36,823 nucleotides of DNA from Streptomyces sp. Ru72 (GTDB taxonomy: Bacteria > Actinomycetota > Actinomycetes > Streptomycetales > Streptomycetaceae): positions 1 to 36,823 of the forward strand of contig NZ_PQSR01000075.1 of assembly GCF_002920635.1 (NCBI RefSeq), given 5' to 3'. The first letter of the stretch is position 1, and every line of letters starts with the position of its first letter. A model generated the notes under the pieces. That model worked only from the letters and a program-made list of their open reading frames with translations, was not told the DNA's origin and did not search any database. Below, piece by piece: positions 7,864-15,885 of this stretch. A program made the translations under genes and the position numbers.

Positions 7864-9426
7864 ATGGTCTACGGCGAGTACTACAACAATCCTGAGTACA
7901 TCAAGGCTCAGGAGCAGGCGCGAGAGCAGCGGATCAAGGACAAGCACGACGAGAAGCTGGAATCGCTGCCCAACGGAGGTATGGGCGGCCCGGATCGCAG
8001 CGAGATCAAGACGCCCTTCATGAAGATGGGCATCCCCGAGCTGCGCTCCATGATCCTGGACGCGGACCCCAACCGGATCTACGAGGTCAGCCAGCACTGG
8101 AAATCGGTCCACAACATCCTGTCCGGCGGCGACGGTGATGCGAAGAGCGGCGGCGTGGACCAGGTTTCCGCAAAGGACAGCGTCGCAGGCATGATGCAGA
8201 GCGCGGTCGAGAACGTCCTGGAGCACTGGCAGGGCGAAGCGGCCGAGGCATTCCGCAAGAAGGCCAACGAGATCCTGCAGAACATCCGGAACGGGGCTGC
8301 GTGGGCCAACTACTACGGCGAAACCATGCACGCAGTCCAGAACGACCTGCGGAACTCCATGGAGAAGATGCGGGACGTCAAAGAACCATCCGGCTGGGAC
8401 AGGGCCTGGGACAAACTCACGGACGACAATCGCAGCGATAAGCAGCTTCTGGAAGACATCAACAGAGGCGTGAGTACGGATGCTGCGCGCCAGGCCAACG
8501 CCGACTCCCTGTCGAAGGGCAAGGAGGAGCAGCTCAAGGGCGTGGCGATCATGGAGCAGCTGGCGGTCAATTACAAAGCGTATGCCCAAAGGCAGCCTTA
8601 CGATTCCGGTAAGGAGGACCCGTTCTCCCCTCCGAACCCCAATGCGCCGATGCCTCCCCCTATCACCATGCCCCCTGCTGGCGGCTCAGGCCCCCGTACT
8701 GGAGGCAGCACCGCTAAGCCGTGGAGCGCAGGACCAACCACCAGCATCAAGCCAGCCCCTACGGTGCCCCTGCCCCGTGACAACGGTATCTCCGGCGGAA
8801 CGCAACTCCCCACGGGCGGAACGCAACTCCCGACTGCCAGGACGAACGTGGACAGCATCACCCCCGGCCTGACGGGCCCCACTCCTGGCACCGGCCCTGT
8901 CGGAGTCGGCGGCGGTGGCGCCGGAATCGGCACCGGCGGGGCTCAGGGCCCGGGCATTGTGGCTCCTGCAGGAGGACTTGGTGTCGGCGGCAGCACTGCC
9001 GGTCGTGGCGGCATCGGAGGGATGGGTGCTCGCGGTGGAGTGACTGGGGGCGGTGCGGCAGCAGGTCGTGGAGTCGGTGGCCGAGCCGGCATGGGTGGCA
9101 TGGGCGGCGGAGCCGGAGCGGCTGGGCGAGGCGGTGCTGGCATCGGCGGACGCGGGTCACTTGCGAAGGCTCGTGGTGGCGTGGTCGGCGCTGCTAAGGG
9201 GGTCGGCAAGGGAGCCGGTGGTGGTGCAGGGCTCCACGGCAGTCGCGGCGGAACCCAGCGCGGCGGCAAGGCTGGCGCAATGGCCGGGGGTGCGGGTGGC
9301 CGTAGCGGACGACGGTCGGAGGAAGACAACACCAGGGGCGAGCGTCCCGATTACCTGGTCGAGGACGAAGAGACCTGGATCTCCGAAGAGGACCGCAATC
9401 GGAACGTCCCGCGAACCATCGAGTAA
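7864..9426 (+). CDS. Large WXG/PPE-like protein with a Gly-rich C-terminus and terminal YxxxD signal
   Basis: This is a 520-aa protein. The N-terminal half is helical, with W122-Q-G124 at a helix turn in H-W-Q-G-E-A-A-E-A-F, as in WXG100/PPE-type domains. From about residue 255 it turns Pro-rich, then from about 340 to 485 it is a Gly/Ala/Arg low-complexity tract (GGxGxxGRGG-type repeats) reminiscent of mycobacterial PE/PPE tails. A conserved-looking acidic C-terminus follows, in which Y497-L-V-E-D501 fits YxxxD. It is a probable T7SS-secreted protein, perhaps surface-retained. It sits between the small helical partner (7485) and a second mycosin (9508), a plausible substrate-and-protease arrangement. 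No enzymatic domain is visible. Confidence 0.85.
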   Translation: MVYGEYYNNPEYIKAQEQAREQRIKDKHDEKLESLPNGGMGGPDRSEIKTPFMKMGIPELRSMILDADPNRIYEVSQHWKSVHNILSGGDGDAKSGGVDQVSAKDSVAGMMQSAVENVLEHWQGEAAEAFRKKANEILQNIRNGAAWANYYGETMHAVQNDLRNSMEKMRDVKEPSGWDRAWDKLTDDNRSDKQLLEDINRGVSTDAARQANADSLSKGKEEQLKGVAIMEQLAVNYKAYAQRQPYDSGKEDPFSPPNPNAPMPPPITMPPAGGSGPRTGGSTAKPWSAGPTTSIKPAPTVPLPRDNGISGGTQLPTGGTQLPTARTNVDSITPGLTGPTPGTGPVGVGGGGAGIGTGGAQGPGIVAPAGGLGVGGSTAGRGGIGGMGARGGVTGGGAAAGRGVGGRAGMGGMGGGAGAAGRGGAGIGGRGSLAKARGGVVGAAKGVGKGAGGGAGLHGSRGGTQRGGKAGAMAGGAGGRSGRRSEEDNTRGERPDYLVEDEETWISEEDRNRNVPRTIE

Positions 9427-9507
9427 GCCAACAAACGGGCCGGACAGAAAGTCATCCGTCCACGTATGAAGGCTGGCGCAGCCAGCAGCTGAGTGAGGAG
9501 CAAGGAA

Positions 9508-10845
9508 TTGGGTTTCAAGCGAGTCTGGACCACGACAGGAGTCGTGGCGTTGACAGGAGCCTTGCTCCTCACTTCAGCCCCAATGGCCTCGGCAGACGCC
9601 GTGCGAGATGCGCAATGGCCCCTGAGGGTTTACGACGCCGAAAAAGTTTGGAAGACTTCACAGGGGGCGGGAGTTACCGTTGCTGTGGTCGACTCAGGGG
9701 TGGACGCCAACCAACCTGACCTCACAGGACAAGTCTTGGCTGGCAAAGACTTTACTGGTGGCGGAGATCCCCACAATGATACTGATGGCCACGGAACTGG
9801 AATGGCGAGCCTGATCGCCGGCCATGGACATGGCGCGAACAGTTCCGCCGGCGTAATGGGTTTGGCTCCAAAGGCCAAGATCTTGCCGGTGAAGGCTCCG
9901 GCGAGCGCGGGTACTGAAACCTGGGCTGCTGGTGTCCGCTACGCGGTGGATCACGGAGCTTCGGTTATAAACCTGTCATTTGGTGACAGTAGTGCGTATC
10001 CGGGATCGGCAGGTGCCGAGGCCATCAAATACGCTCAAAAGCATGATGTCGTAGTGGTGGCAGCTACAGGCAACGACTCCGGAACCGTGAGCTATCCGGC
10101 TGCCCTACCTGGAGTAGTGGCTGTTTCTGCTGTGGACAAGGACCTCAAATACTGGTCCAGCTCAAACAAGGGGAACGTCACTGTCGCAGCGCCAGGCGTG
10201 CAAACAGCTCAGGCTGATCCAACTACCCGCAGCGGTTACGCGGTGGCAGATGGAACTTCTGGCTCCGCCGCCTACGTCTCAGCCATCGTCGCCCTCCTCC
10301 GCTCCAAGTACCCCGACCTGACCGCAGGCCAGATCATCAACCGCTTGGTCAAGTCGGCGTCGTTCCTGAACAACGAGGGCAAGAAGGCCCCGGACAGTGA
10401 GCTGGGCTACGGAATCGCCCGCCCCGGTTCCGCGCTGACGATGAACATCCCCGTTGGCCCAAAGGAAGGCCCCCTCGCCCAGGCATCGCCGCCCACGTCC
10501 ACGACCTCCGGTAGCGCCTCGAAGGGAAACGACGGTACGAACCCGGTCAAGGACGAGAAGAAGTCCTCCTCGGGCAGTATCTTCCTAATCGCCGGCCTCG
10601 CAGCCGTCGTGGTCGTCATCGCGATCGTCTTCGTGGTAATCCGCAGCCGTCGCAACCGAGGCAGCGGTGGGCCGGGCTCGGGCGGCGGGGTCCCCCCTCA
10701 GGGCGCGGGCTACCCGCCTCAGTACCCGACGGGCCACCAGCCGTACCCCAGCGCAGCCCCCAACCAGGGATACCCTGCGCCTCCAGGACAGCACCCGCAA
10801 TCCCCCAACCCCTATACCCAGCAGCCCCCACGCCAGGGACAGTAG
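9508..10845 (+). CDS. Second mycosin-like S8 serine protease, membrane-anchored
   Basis: This encodes 445 aa. I prefer the TTG at 9508 over the GTG at 9493, because GAGGAG lies seven bases before the TTG and nothing lies before the GTG. The signal peptide (M-G-F-K-R-V-W start) probably ends at A-S-A-D, about residue 29. The full triad is present: D62 (V-V-D-S-G-V-D), H95 (G-H-G-T), N189 (A-T-G-N-D) and S251 (D-G-T-S-G-S-A-A). A transmembrane helix spans about 357-378, then R-S-R-R-N and a Pro/Gln/Gly-rich cytosolic tail of about 65 residues, longer than in the first mycosin. It has no cysteines, unlike the first copy. Codon use and G+C are visibly lower than in the ESX core. Confidence 0.88.
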   Translation: MGFKRVWTTTGVVALTGALLLTSAPMASADAVRDAQWPLRVYDAEKVWKTSQGAGVTVAVVDSGVDANQPDLTGQVLAGKDFTGGGDPHNDTDGHGTGMASLIAGHGHGANSSAGVMGLAPKAKILPVKAPASAGTETWAAGVRYAVDHGASVINLSFGDSSAYPGSAGAEAIKYAQKHDVVVVAATGNDSGTVSYPAALPGVVAVSAVDKDLKYWSSSNKGNVTVAAPGVQTAQADPTTRSGYAVADGTSGSAAYVSAIVALLRSKYPDLTAGQIINRLVKSASFLNNEGKKAPDSELGYGIARPGSALTMNIPVGPKEGPLAQASPPTSTTSGSASKGNDGTNPVKDEKKSSSGSIFLIAGLAAVVVVIAIVFVVIRSRRNRGSGGPGSGGGVPPQGAGYPPQYPTGHQPYPSAAPNQGYPAPPGQHPQSPNPYTQQPPRQGQ

Positions 10846-10974
10846 GGTAATTTTCACTAGAAGTGGCTGTGAACTCCGAACGGTTCGCGAATAGCCGAGC
10901 TGTCACCTCGCCAAGGTCCTCACGTTGGATTGTCCAAGCCACCAAGGGCAGTTTGCGGTGGGATCCAGTTGGCC

Positions 10975-11325
10975 ATGATGGCGACTGGCAACAACGACAC
11001 CACAGAGAATCAGCCCGAGCGTGAAGGGATTTTCCTAATGGGTGTCATCGTCCTTATCGTAGGCATCATCGGTATCGGAGCTGTGATTGGCGCCGTAGTC
11101 GTCTTTACGGTAATCCGTAGTCGCCGAAACTCCGCTATCAGCCCCGTCAACCCCGGAGTTGGGCCTTACTCCTCTCACCTGGGCTACCCGACGCAGCAGG
11201 CGAACTATCCGCACATCCAGCAGCCGCAGCCGCACCCGTCAACTTCCTATCCGGAATACCCCACTCCGGAACAGCCCTTCCAGCACCCTGGTTTCCACCC
11301 CCAACCTCCCAACCAAGGCCAGTAG
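10975..11325 (+). CDS. Orphan membrane anchor plus Pro-rich tail, paralogous to the end of the second mycosin
   Basis: This encodes about 116 aa. One transmembrane helix (about residues 20-46) is followed by F-T-V-I-R-S-R-R-N and a Pro/Gln/Tyr/His-rich tail ending N-Q-G-Q. The second mycosin just upstream has the same order: helix, V-I-R-S-R-R-N, Pro/Gln/Tyr-rich tail, ending R-Q-G-Q. The region is best read as a duplicated mycosin C-terminus that either lost its protease domain or survives as a separate small membrane protein. The start is uncertain: tandem ATGs at 10975 and 10978 have only a weak upstream GTGGGAT. No catalytic motif is present. Confidence 0.6.
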   Translation: MMATGNNDTTENQPEREGIFLMGVIVLIVGIIGIGAVIGAVVVFTVIRSRRNSAISPVNPGVGPYSSHLGYPTQQANYPHIQQPQPHPSTSYPEYPTPEQPFQHPGFHPQPPNQGQ

Positions 11326-11539
11326 CAGCCGTGTCTTGTGGCGAGCCGATCTGCCTTCCCTTGGGCCATGTCACGCTCAGCGACTCACAGGTGTCCCTAG
11401 TGCTCGGTGGCCCGGACGCGTCGTCCGCAAGGCATAGCCTGCTCCGTTTTCTGTGACCCTGTCGCGAACGGAATCCCCTGCTGGAAAGAGCCTCAGCGTT
11501 TTGAAAAGCTCCACATCACAACACGATACGGAGGCGGCA

Positions 11540-11878
11540 ATGTCTGATGGCGGAACGTCATTCTACGAGCCAGATGCGGGGCGCTCACTGGCTCGTAAAT
11601 TTGAAATGCAAGCCTACGACCTGAGGGCGTACCTCAAGGAGTTTTCCGAGAAGACCGGTGAGGAAGCCATCACCGATGGCTTCGGCGTTCTGACGGAATC
11701 TGAAGAAGTGACGTCCGCATACATCGGATACTCATCGGATGTCGTTGCCGCGATGGAGGTCGTCCACGAGCATCTGGACAAGATCGCTGATGCTCTAAGG
11801 AAGGTGAACCGCAACACTGAGGTGACTGATGATGATGTCGCCGTTCTCTTCGGAAAGTCTGACGGTGGTGGCCAGTGA
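11540..11878 (+). CDS. Small helical Esx-like protein, coupled to a WXG effector
   Basis: This encodes 112 aa with a good GGAGG seven bases before the ATG at 11540. It is helical and acidic with no WXG triplet and no clear YxxxD/E. The last helix contains H-E-H-L-D-K-I-A-D-A-L-R-K-V. Its stop overlaps the next start by four bases (GTGA), so it is translated together with the 11875 protein. The small-then-large order repeats elsewhere in this window, which supports a chaperone or co-secretion partner role. No named family was recognised. Confidence 0.75.
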   Translation: MSDGGTSFYEPDAGRSLARKFEMQAYDLRAYLKEFSEKTGEEAITDGFGVLTESEEVTSAYIGYSSDVVAAMEVVHEHLDKIADALRKVNRNTEVTDDDVAVLFGKSDGGGQ

Positions 11879-12999
11879 GCGGGGATGAATCGGCAGCCGA
11901 AGAGATCATCGAACTCGGGATTGAGGTCATCAATCCCGGGGGGCGCCCTGAGGTGCTGGAAGATGCAGCCAAGGCGTGGCGCAAGCTCAAATCGGATGTT
12001 GAAGACCTCGTCAAGAACCTTGACAAGGAAGTCAAGAACACCGTGGGGCATACGTGGTGCGGTGAGGCGGCCGACGCTTTTGAAAAGCACTGGGGCGAGT
12101 TCGCAGCAGCTGTTCTTGGGGTGACTGAGGATTTCGACGAGGCCGCCAAGGGTCTTGACGATGCCGCAAAATGCATTCGCGAGGTAAACGAGGAAATCCA
12201 CGATATCTATACGGAGATTGGGATTTCCATTGGGGTTTCAGTGGGGATGTCGTTTCTCACTCTCGGGGTCTCTGCGGCTGCTGGTACGGCCCGAGTCACG
12301 ATGCTGGTCACAAGGGCCATCGAGGCTGCCGGTCGACTAGGTAAACTTCTCCGGATCATCGCAGACTCATTTCGGTGGCTGTATAACTCCGGAAAGGCCG
12401 GAAGGATCTTTGCGGAGGGAGTGCTCAACTGGGCCGGCGGCACCGCAGGCGGAATGATCACAAGCCAGCTCAGCGGGAAGGGTTGGGAAGTCAAGACCAA
12501 TATGATCGGGGGTCTTGCGGGCGCTACGGTCGGGACCGTTGCAGGCAAGGCTGCGACTGCGCTGGGCGGCGGAGACGTCGTCAGCGGAATGGTCGGCGGC
12601 GCGGCTGGCGGGATGTCGGGAGACTACCTTGACTCAGTGCGCAAGGGTGAGGACTTCGACATCAGGCAGAGTCTCGTCACCGGCATTACCGGAGGCGCAG
12701 CTGGCGGACTCGGTGGTGGGGCAAGGTCCATCGACAGGGGCTTCGACGACATGGCCCGAGGTCTGAAAAACGACAGTGACTTCGCCTACAACGTGGATCG
12801 CCCAGAGCACCAGCAGGCAGGAATTGACGCCGCCTTCGGTGCTTCCACTCCCGTAGCAGGGGGAGTTTCCGCCAACACGGCGAAGGATGGGTTCGGCGAC
12901 GTGGACAAGAGCGCGGGACAAGCTCAGAAAGCCGCCGAGCGGGGTGTCGAGGGAAGCCACCAGGCGGCAACGGATCGGATTCGCGAGGACTTCGGCTAG
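11875..12999 (+). CDS. WXG-domain protein with a hydrophobic glycine-zipper region
   Basis: This encodes 374 aa from a GTG overlapping the previous stop. The N-terminal 110 residues form a WXG-type hairpin with W61-C-G63 in T-W-C-G-E-A-A-D-A-F. Hydrophobic helices follow (about 113-150). Then from about 185 to 285 runs a Gly/Ala-rich stretch with repeated G-G-x-A-G-G and G-x-x-x-G spacing, a glycine-zipper pattern seen in membrane-inserting proteins. The last 90 residues are polar. In WXG-headed polymorphic toxins a toxin domain would follow such a middle; none is recognisable here. It may be a pore-forming effector, or a toxin that lost its end. Its stop overlaps the following membrane-protein start by one base. 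Confidence 0.8.
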   Translation: MSGDESAAEEIIELGIEVINPGGRPEVLEDAAKAWRKLKSDVEDLVKNLDKEVKNTVGHTWCGEAADAFEKHWGEFAAAVLGVTEDFDEAAKGLDDAAKCIREVNEEIHDIYTEIGISIGVSVGMSFLTLGVSAAAGTARVTMLVTRAIEAAGRLGKLLRIIADSFRWLYNSGKAGRIFAEGVLNWAGGTAGGMITSQLSGKGWEVKTNMIGGLAGATVGTVAGKAATALGGGDVVSGMVGGAAGGMSGDYLDSVRKGEDFDIRQSLVTGITGGAAGGLGGGARSIDRGFDDMARGLKNDSDFAYNVDRPEHQQAGIDAAFGASTPVAGGVSANTAKDGFGDVDKSAGQAQKAAERGVEGSHQAATDRIREDFG

Positions 13000-14417
13000 T
13001 GCTGACCGGGAGTAAGTCAGTGGGCGTCGCAGGATCTCGCGCGACTGAGACACTCTGTGCAGGCCTAGGTTGCTTGGTAGTTACCTTTGTGCCAGCGCTG
13101 TGGCTGTTTGCTAGGGAACCGGACCTGCGCAGGAAAGCGATTCTGTTGGCCTTGGGCTGTGCGCTGGGCTGCGTGGTATTGCTCGCTGCGCGTCAGCGGC
13201 GCGCAGGAGGTTGGCGGCCATTCAGCGAGGTCGTCGGGGCAGAGCTCTCCGAGACGTCGCAGGGGAACTGGTCCGGCACGGCCGGTTCGGCCGAGTTGCC
13301 GTGTGTCCTACCGTCACGAAGAAGGCAGCAGCAGCGAACTCTTCTATGGGGTGTGGGCGTCTGTACGGCGATTGTCGGTCTTGTTGCGCTGGCAGCAGGA
13401 ATGCCGCAGCGGTCAGAACTGGTACAGCGTCTCCATGATGCTGGCGCTGAGTTTTCGTCGGTGCGAGTAGAAAAAGTAAGTGATGTGCGCCAACTTTCAC
13501 GCAGCGGTAAGGACCCTTATGTAGCAACTGTAGTCGTTCAGCTTCCTGATGCTGCACAGGGTGAATCCGTACATGCCACCGTCAGAACGGAAACATATGA
13601 TCGCCTGTATGTTGGTGATCGTGTGGAAGTCCTCTATGCGCCCAGCCAGCCACGATTGGGAGCTGTTGCGGGAGATGAGCGCAAGCTAGGGACGGAACTG
13701 CGGGGGGAAGTGATGCCGGCGTATCTTCGGTGGGGGTGCATCGCTTTGTGGACCCTCGGCGTTTTGGTCGTGTTCAACGTTGTTTCGAGGAAGCACGGAT
13801 TTCGTGCGTTCTCTCGGTTGGGTGATGGTGACAAAGCCGTTCGAGGGCGGTACGTCAGGACTGGGCAGTACCATCACGAGGGTGCTGGGGGACGCGGGGA
13901 GCCGCGCAACGGCAAATACCTCGAGATCCAGACTGACGCCGGGTGGATACACTTTCTGACGGACCTTTCCGATCATGGGTTGCCAGAGGAAATGGAGGGT
14001 CAGCGGCTTTGGTTGTGCTGGGATGCACGTCGAGGATCGCGGGGTGGGCGTTTTTCAGCGGATAGAGCGCCGGCTGCGCTGGTCTTCGACAGCGATTGGG
14101 TGATTCACGGAATGCTGAATGTCGTCAAGGCAGAGAAGTTGACAAACGTCGGTTTCTCTGTTGAAAAGCTTAGTTCGCCTGGGGAGACGAATCGCCTTCT
14201 CAGGGTATTCGATCCGCGTGCGAAGTGGCTACTGTCCATTTCCCCCTTGTTTCTGAGTCTATGTTTTGTGGCCACTGTCTGTGCTGCGGTACTGACGCTT
14301 GATCTGGAAATTTTGTGGCGTTGGGTAGCTGGAGGTGTCGGCGTGCTCAGCGTAGTTGCAGGGGCCAGCCCTTATGTTAGTTTTTCCTCCGAAATCGCCA
14401 AGTCGGGTGCGAAATAA
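12999..14417 (+). CDS. Multi-helix membrane protein with a DUF3592-like outer segment
   Basis: This encodes 472 aa from a GTG overlapping the previous TAG (TAGTG). Hydrophobic helices occur at about residues 20-38, 45-62, 112-132, 246-265 and two near the end (about 408-428 and 432-455). Between the third and fourth lies a segment with V-G-D-R-V-E-V-L-Y-A-P-S-Q-P, like the VGDxVxVxYdPxxP core of DUF3592 proteins. The soluble segment after the fourth helix is of unknown type. Tight coupling to the WXG/glycine-zipper protein fits an immunity or anchoring partner, but that is inference. The DNA is distinctly less G+C-rich than the window average. Confidence 0.75.
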   Translation: MLTGSKSVGVAGSRATETLCAGLGCLVVTFVPALWLFAREPDLRRKAILLALGCALGCVVLLAARQRRAGGWRPFSEVVGAELSETSQGNWSGTAGSAELPCVLPSRRRQQQRTLLWGVGVCTAIVGLVALAAGMPQRSELVQRLHDAGAEFSSVRVEKVSDVRQLSRSGKDPYVATVVVQLPDAAQGESVHATVRTETYDRLYVGDRVEVLYAPSQPRLGAVAGDERKLGTELRGEVMPAYLRWGCIALWTLGVLVVFNVVSRKHGFRAFSRLGDGDKAVRGRYVRTGQYHHEGAGGRGEPRNGKYLEIQTDAGWIHFLTDLSDHGLPEEMEGQRLWLCWDARRGSRGGRFSADRAPAALVFDSDWVIHGMLNVVKAEKLTNVGFSVEKLSSPGETNRLLRVFDPRAKWLLSISPLFLSLCFVATVCAAVLTLDLEILWRWVAGGVGVLSVVAGASPYVSFSSEIAKSGAK

Positions 14418-14539
14418 AATGATGTCGGCGGCGGGCGCTCCAGCTCGAAGCTCGTGTCGGCCGGACTCGCCAAACCCCCCCCGGCCGACGCCTCTGACGG
14501 GGCCAGGTCGCGAAGCGCTGCTGGAGTACTGGCTCCCCC

Positions 14540-15115
14540 ATGACCCTCTCTCGTACCCGAGGCCCCGTCACTCGGGTGTTCTTCTGGATCTGCGGCGCCA
14601 TCGCCGCGTTCGTCGCCGCCTTCTGGGCGGTGACCGCGACCACCGATCTCGCCCTTTCCGCGGGCTTCTACGGCACGCCGGGCACCTACAGGGTGGAGAG
14701 CTGCTACGACACCAACGACAGCCGTAAGAACTCTGACATCTCCTGCTACGGGGACTTCATTCCGGAGGGCGGTGGCGCCGACGACGCCGTCTCTGTGAAC
14801 CTGAAGGACACCGGGCACGACTACCCGGACGGCACCGAGTTCGACGCGCGGCAGGGGCTTGACCCGCAGACGATTCAGCGAGCCGGGATCAGGGGCGTCC
14901 TGGGGGAGCTGTGGCAGGCCGGGTTTGCTGTGGCCGCCCTCTGCTGGCTCGCGTACCTGGCGATCAGGGCCCTCAAGCCGCGAAAGCGGCACCTCAACCG
15001 GGAGACTTCGCGGCGCGAGAAGACGGCCCAGTGGGTGGGCTTCTGTGCCGCGGGTGGCGTCGTTGTGGGTGTCTTGAGCTGGATCGCCAACCTGTTGGGG
15101 TCGATTGCCACCTAG
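14540..15115 (+). CDS. Membrane protein of a locally amplified two-cysteine family (copy 1)
   Basis: This encodes 191 aa: an N-terminal helix (about 15-38), an extracytoplasmic segment, a helix at about 125-142 and one at about 168-188. The outer segment carries G-T-Y-R-V-E-S-C, and 14 residues later C-Y-G-D-F. The same pattern, G-[TK]-[LY]-[TR]-V-x-x-C then C-x-G-x-[FW], occurs in three other proteins here (19568, 22452 and 23063), so I treat them as paralogues. The two cysteines probably form a disulfide outside the membrane. The family is not one I can name. The nearest GGAG lies about 14 bases before the ATG, so the start is only fairly sure. The gene follows the WXG/membrane-protein module after 122 bases. 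Confidence 0.75.
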   Translation: MTLSRTRGPVTRVFFWICGAIAAFVAAFWAVTATTDLALSAGFYGTPGTYRVESCYDTNDSRKNSDISCYGDFIPEGGGADDAVSVNLKDTGHDYPDGTEFDARQGLDPQTIQRAGIRGVLGELWQAGFAVAALCWLAYLAIRALKPRKRHLNRETSRREKTAQWVGFCAAGGVVVGVLSWIANLLGSIAT

Positions 15116-15563
15116 TCCCACTGGGCAGTACTCCCGTCGGCGGCCCCGTCATCTCTGGCATAAGCGCCCACTGCGTCTTTGGTTCGCCCTCTTGGAGTCG
15201 TGGCTGCTGAGACAGTCGGCCGAGGGCCAGGATCGCCAGGATTCCGACCCCTACAAGGACGAGCACCATCAAAGCCACTGCTGCGTGGTCAGGTCGGTGA
15301 CGGCGTAGACGGCCTCGCGGATGCGCTCGGTCGTCCTCTCCGTGGTGCGATGTCGTCACACCGCAGTGACCGGCGCTCTTGCGAGTCACCCTCTTTCAAT
15401 AACGCCCTCTCCAGCAGCGGCCCCGCTGAAAGAACTCAGCGATCGCATGAAAAAGGAGTCGTGAGGGGGGAGAGGGCCGCATGCGTCGCGATCTTGGTGA
15501 TAGTGTGCGTGAGATTGTTGCGAACACGCCTATTTCTAGGTGGAGTTGGAGGGGGATGTCGCC
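15116..15563. other. 448-base gap with a possible broken membrane-protein fragment on the minus strand
   Basis: No intact gene can be supported. On the minus strand, about 15345 down to 15150, one frame reads E-R-T-T-E-R-I-R-E-A-V-Y-A-V-T-D and stops, while the neighbouring frame continues as a hydrophobic helix A-L-M-V-L-V-L-V-G-V-G-I-L. Together they look like a small membrane protein split by a frameshift. This is weak evidence. The remainder holds only the leader of the 15564 gene, with GGAGGGGGA before its GTG. Confidence 0.3.
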
Positions 15564-15866
15564 GTGGCTGATCTCGAAGTAGACCCTGCAACCCTTAAAA
15601 AGGGCGCTTCAGACATTCTGGATTGCCTCAAGCCCGTCCAAAAGGTGGACTTCGGGCCGTTGGCCGAGAAGGGTTCCTCATTCGGGGTCGATTCGGCAGC
15701 CGCGGCATTGGTGACATTCTGCGCGACGTGGCAGTCGGGCGCCGGGTTCCTCGCCGACTGTGCGGCAACCCTGGCGGAGGGGCTGAACTCGGCCAGCAAC
15801 AACTACGCCAAGACGGATGAGGCCATCCGTGACGCGGTGAATTCGGTCAATTCGGACTTGGGATAA
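15564..15866 (+). CDS. Small Esx-like helical protein with YxxxD signal
   Basis: This encodes 100 aa from the GTG at 15564, seven bases after GGAGGGGGA. An in-frame GTG at 15540 lacks a ribosome site. A helix turn carries T-W-Q-S-G, a WXG variant with Ser in the third place followed by Gly, and the C-terminal helix contains Y-A-K-T-D, a clean YxxxD signal. It fits the WXG100/EspC size class. It directly precedes the large WXG protein at 15886 (19-base gap) and is probably its secretion partner. Confidence 0.8.
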   Translation: MADLEVDPATLKKGASDILDCLKPVQKVDFGPLAEKGSSFGVDSAAAALVTFCATWQSGAGFLADCAATLAEGLNSASNNYAKTDEAIRDAVNSVNSDLG

Positions 15867-15885
15867 GGGCGGGGAGTCCGTATTC

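Noticed and set aside
8790..8835. Short repeat GGCGGAACGCAACTCCC in two copies
   Set aside because: It lies inside the Pro/Gly linker of the 7864 protein and encodes a repeated G-T-Q-L-P, so it is protein repeat and not a regulatory site.
9493..9507. GTG at 9493 as start of the second mycosin
   Set aside because: No ribosome site precedes it, while the TTG at 9508 has GAGGAG at the right distance and gives a clean signal peptide.
14994..15389. 131-codon minus-strand membrane protein
   Set aside because: It overlaps the end of the 14540 gene, and the protein-like parts lie in two different frames. I kept it only as a possible fragment.
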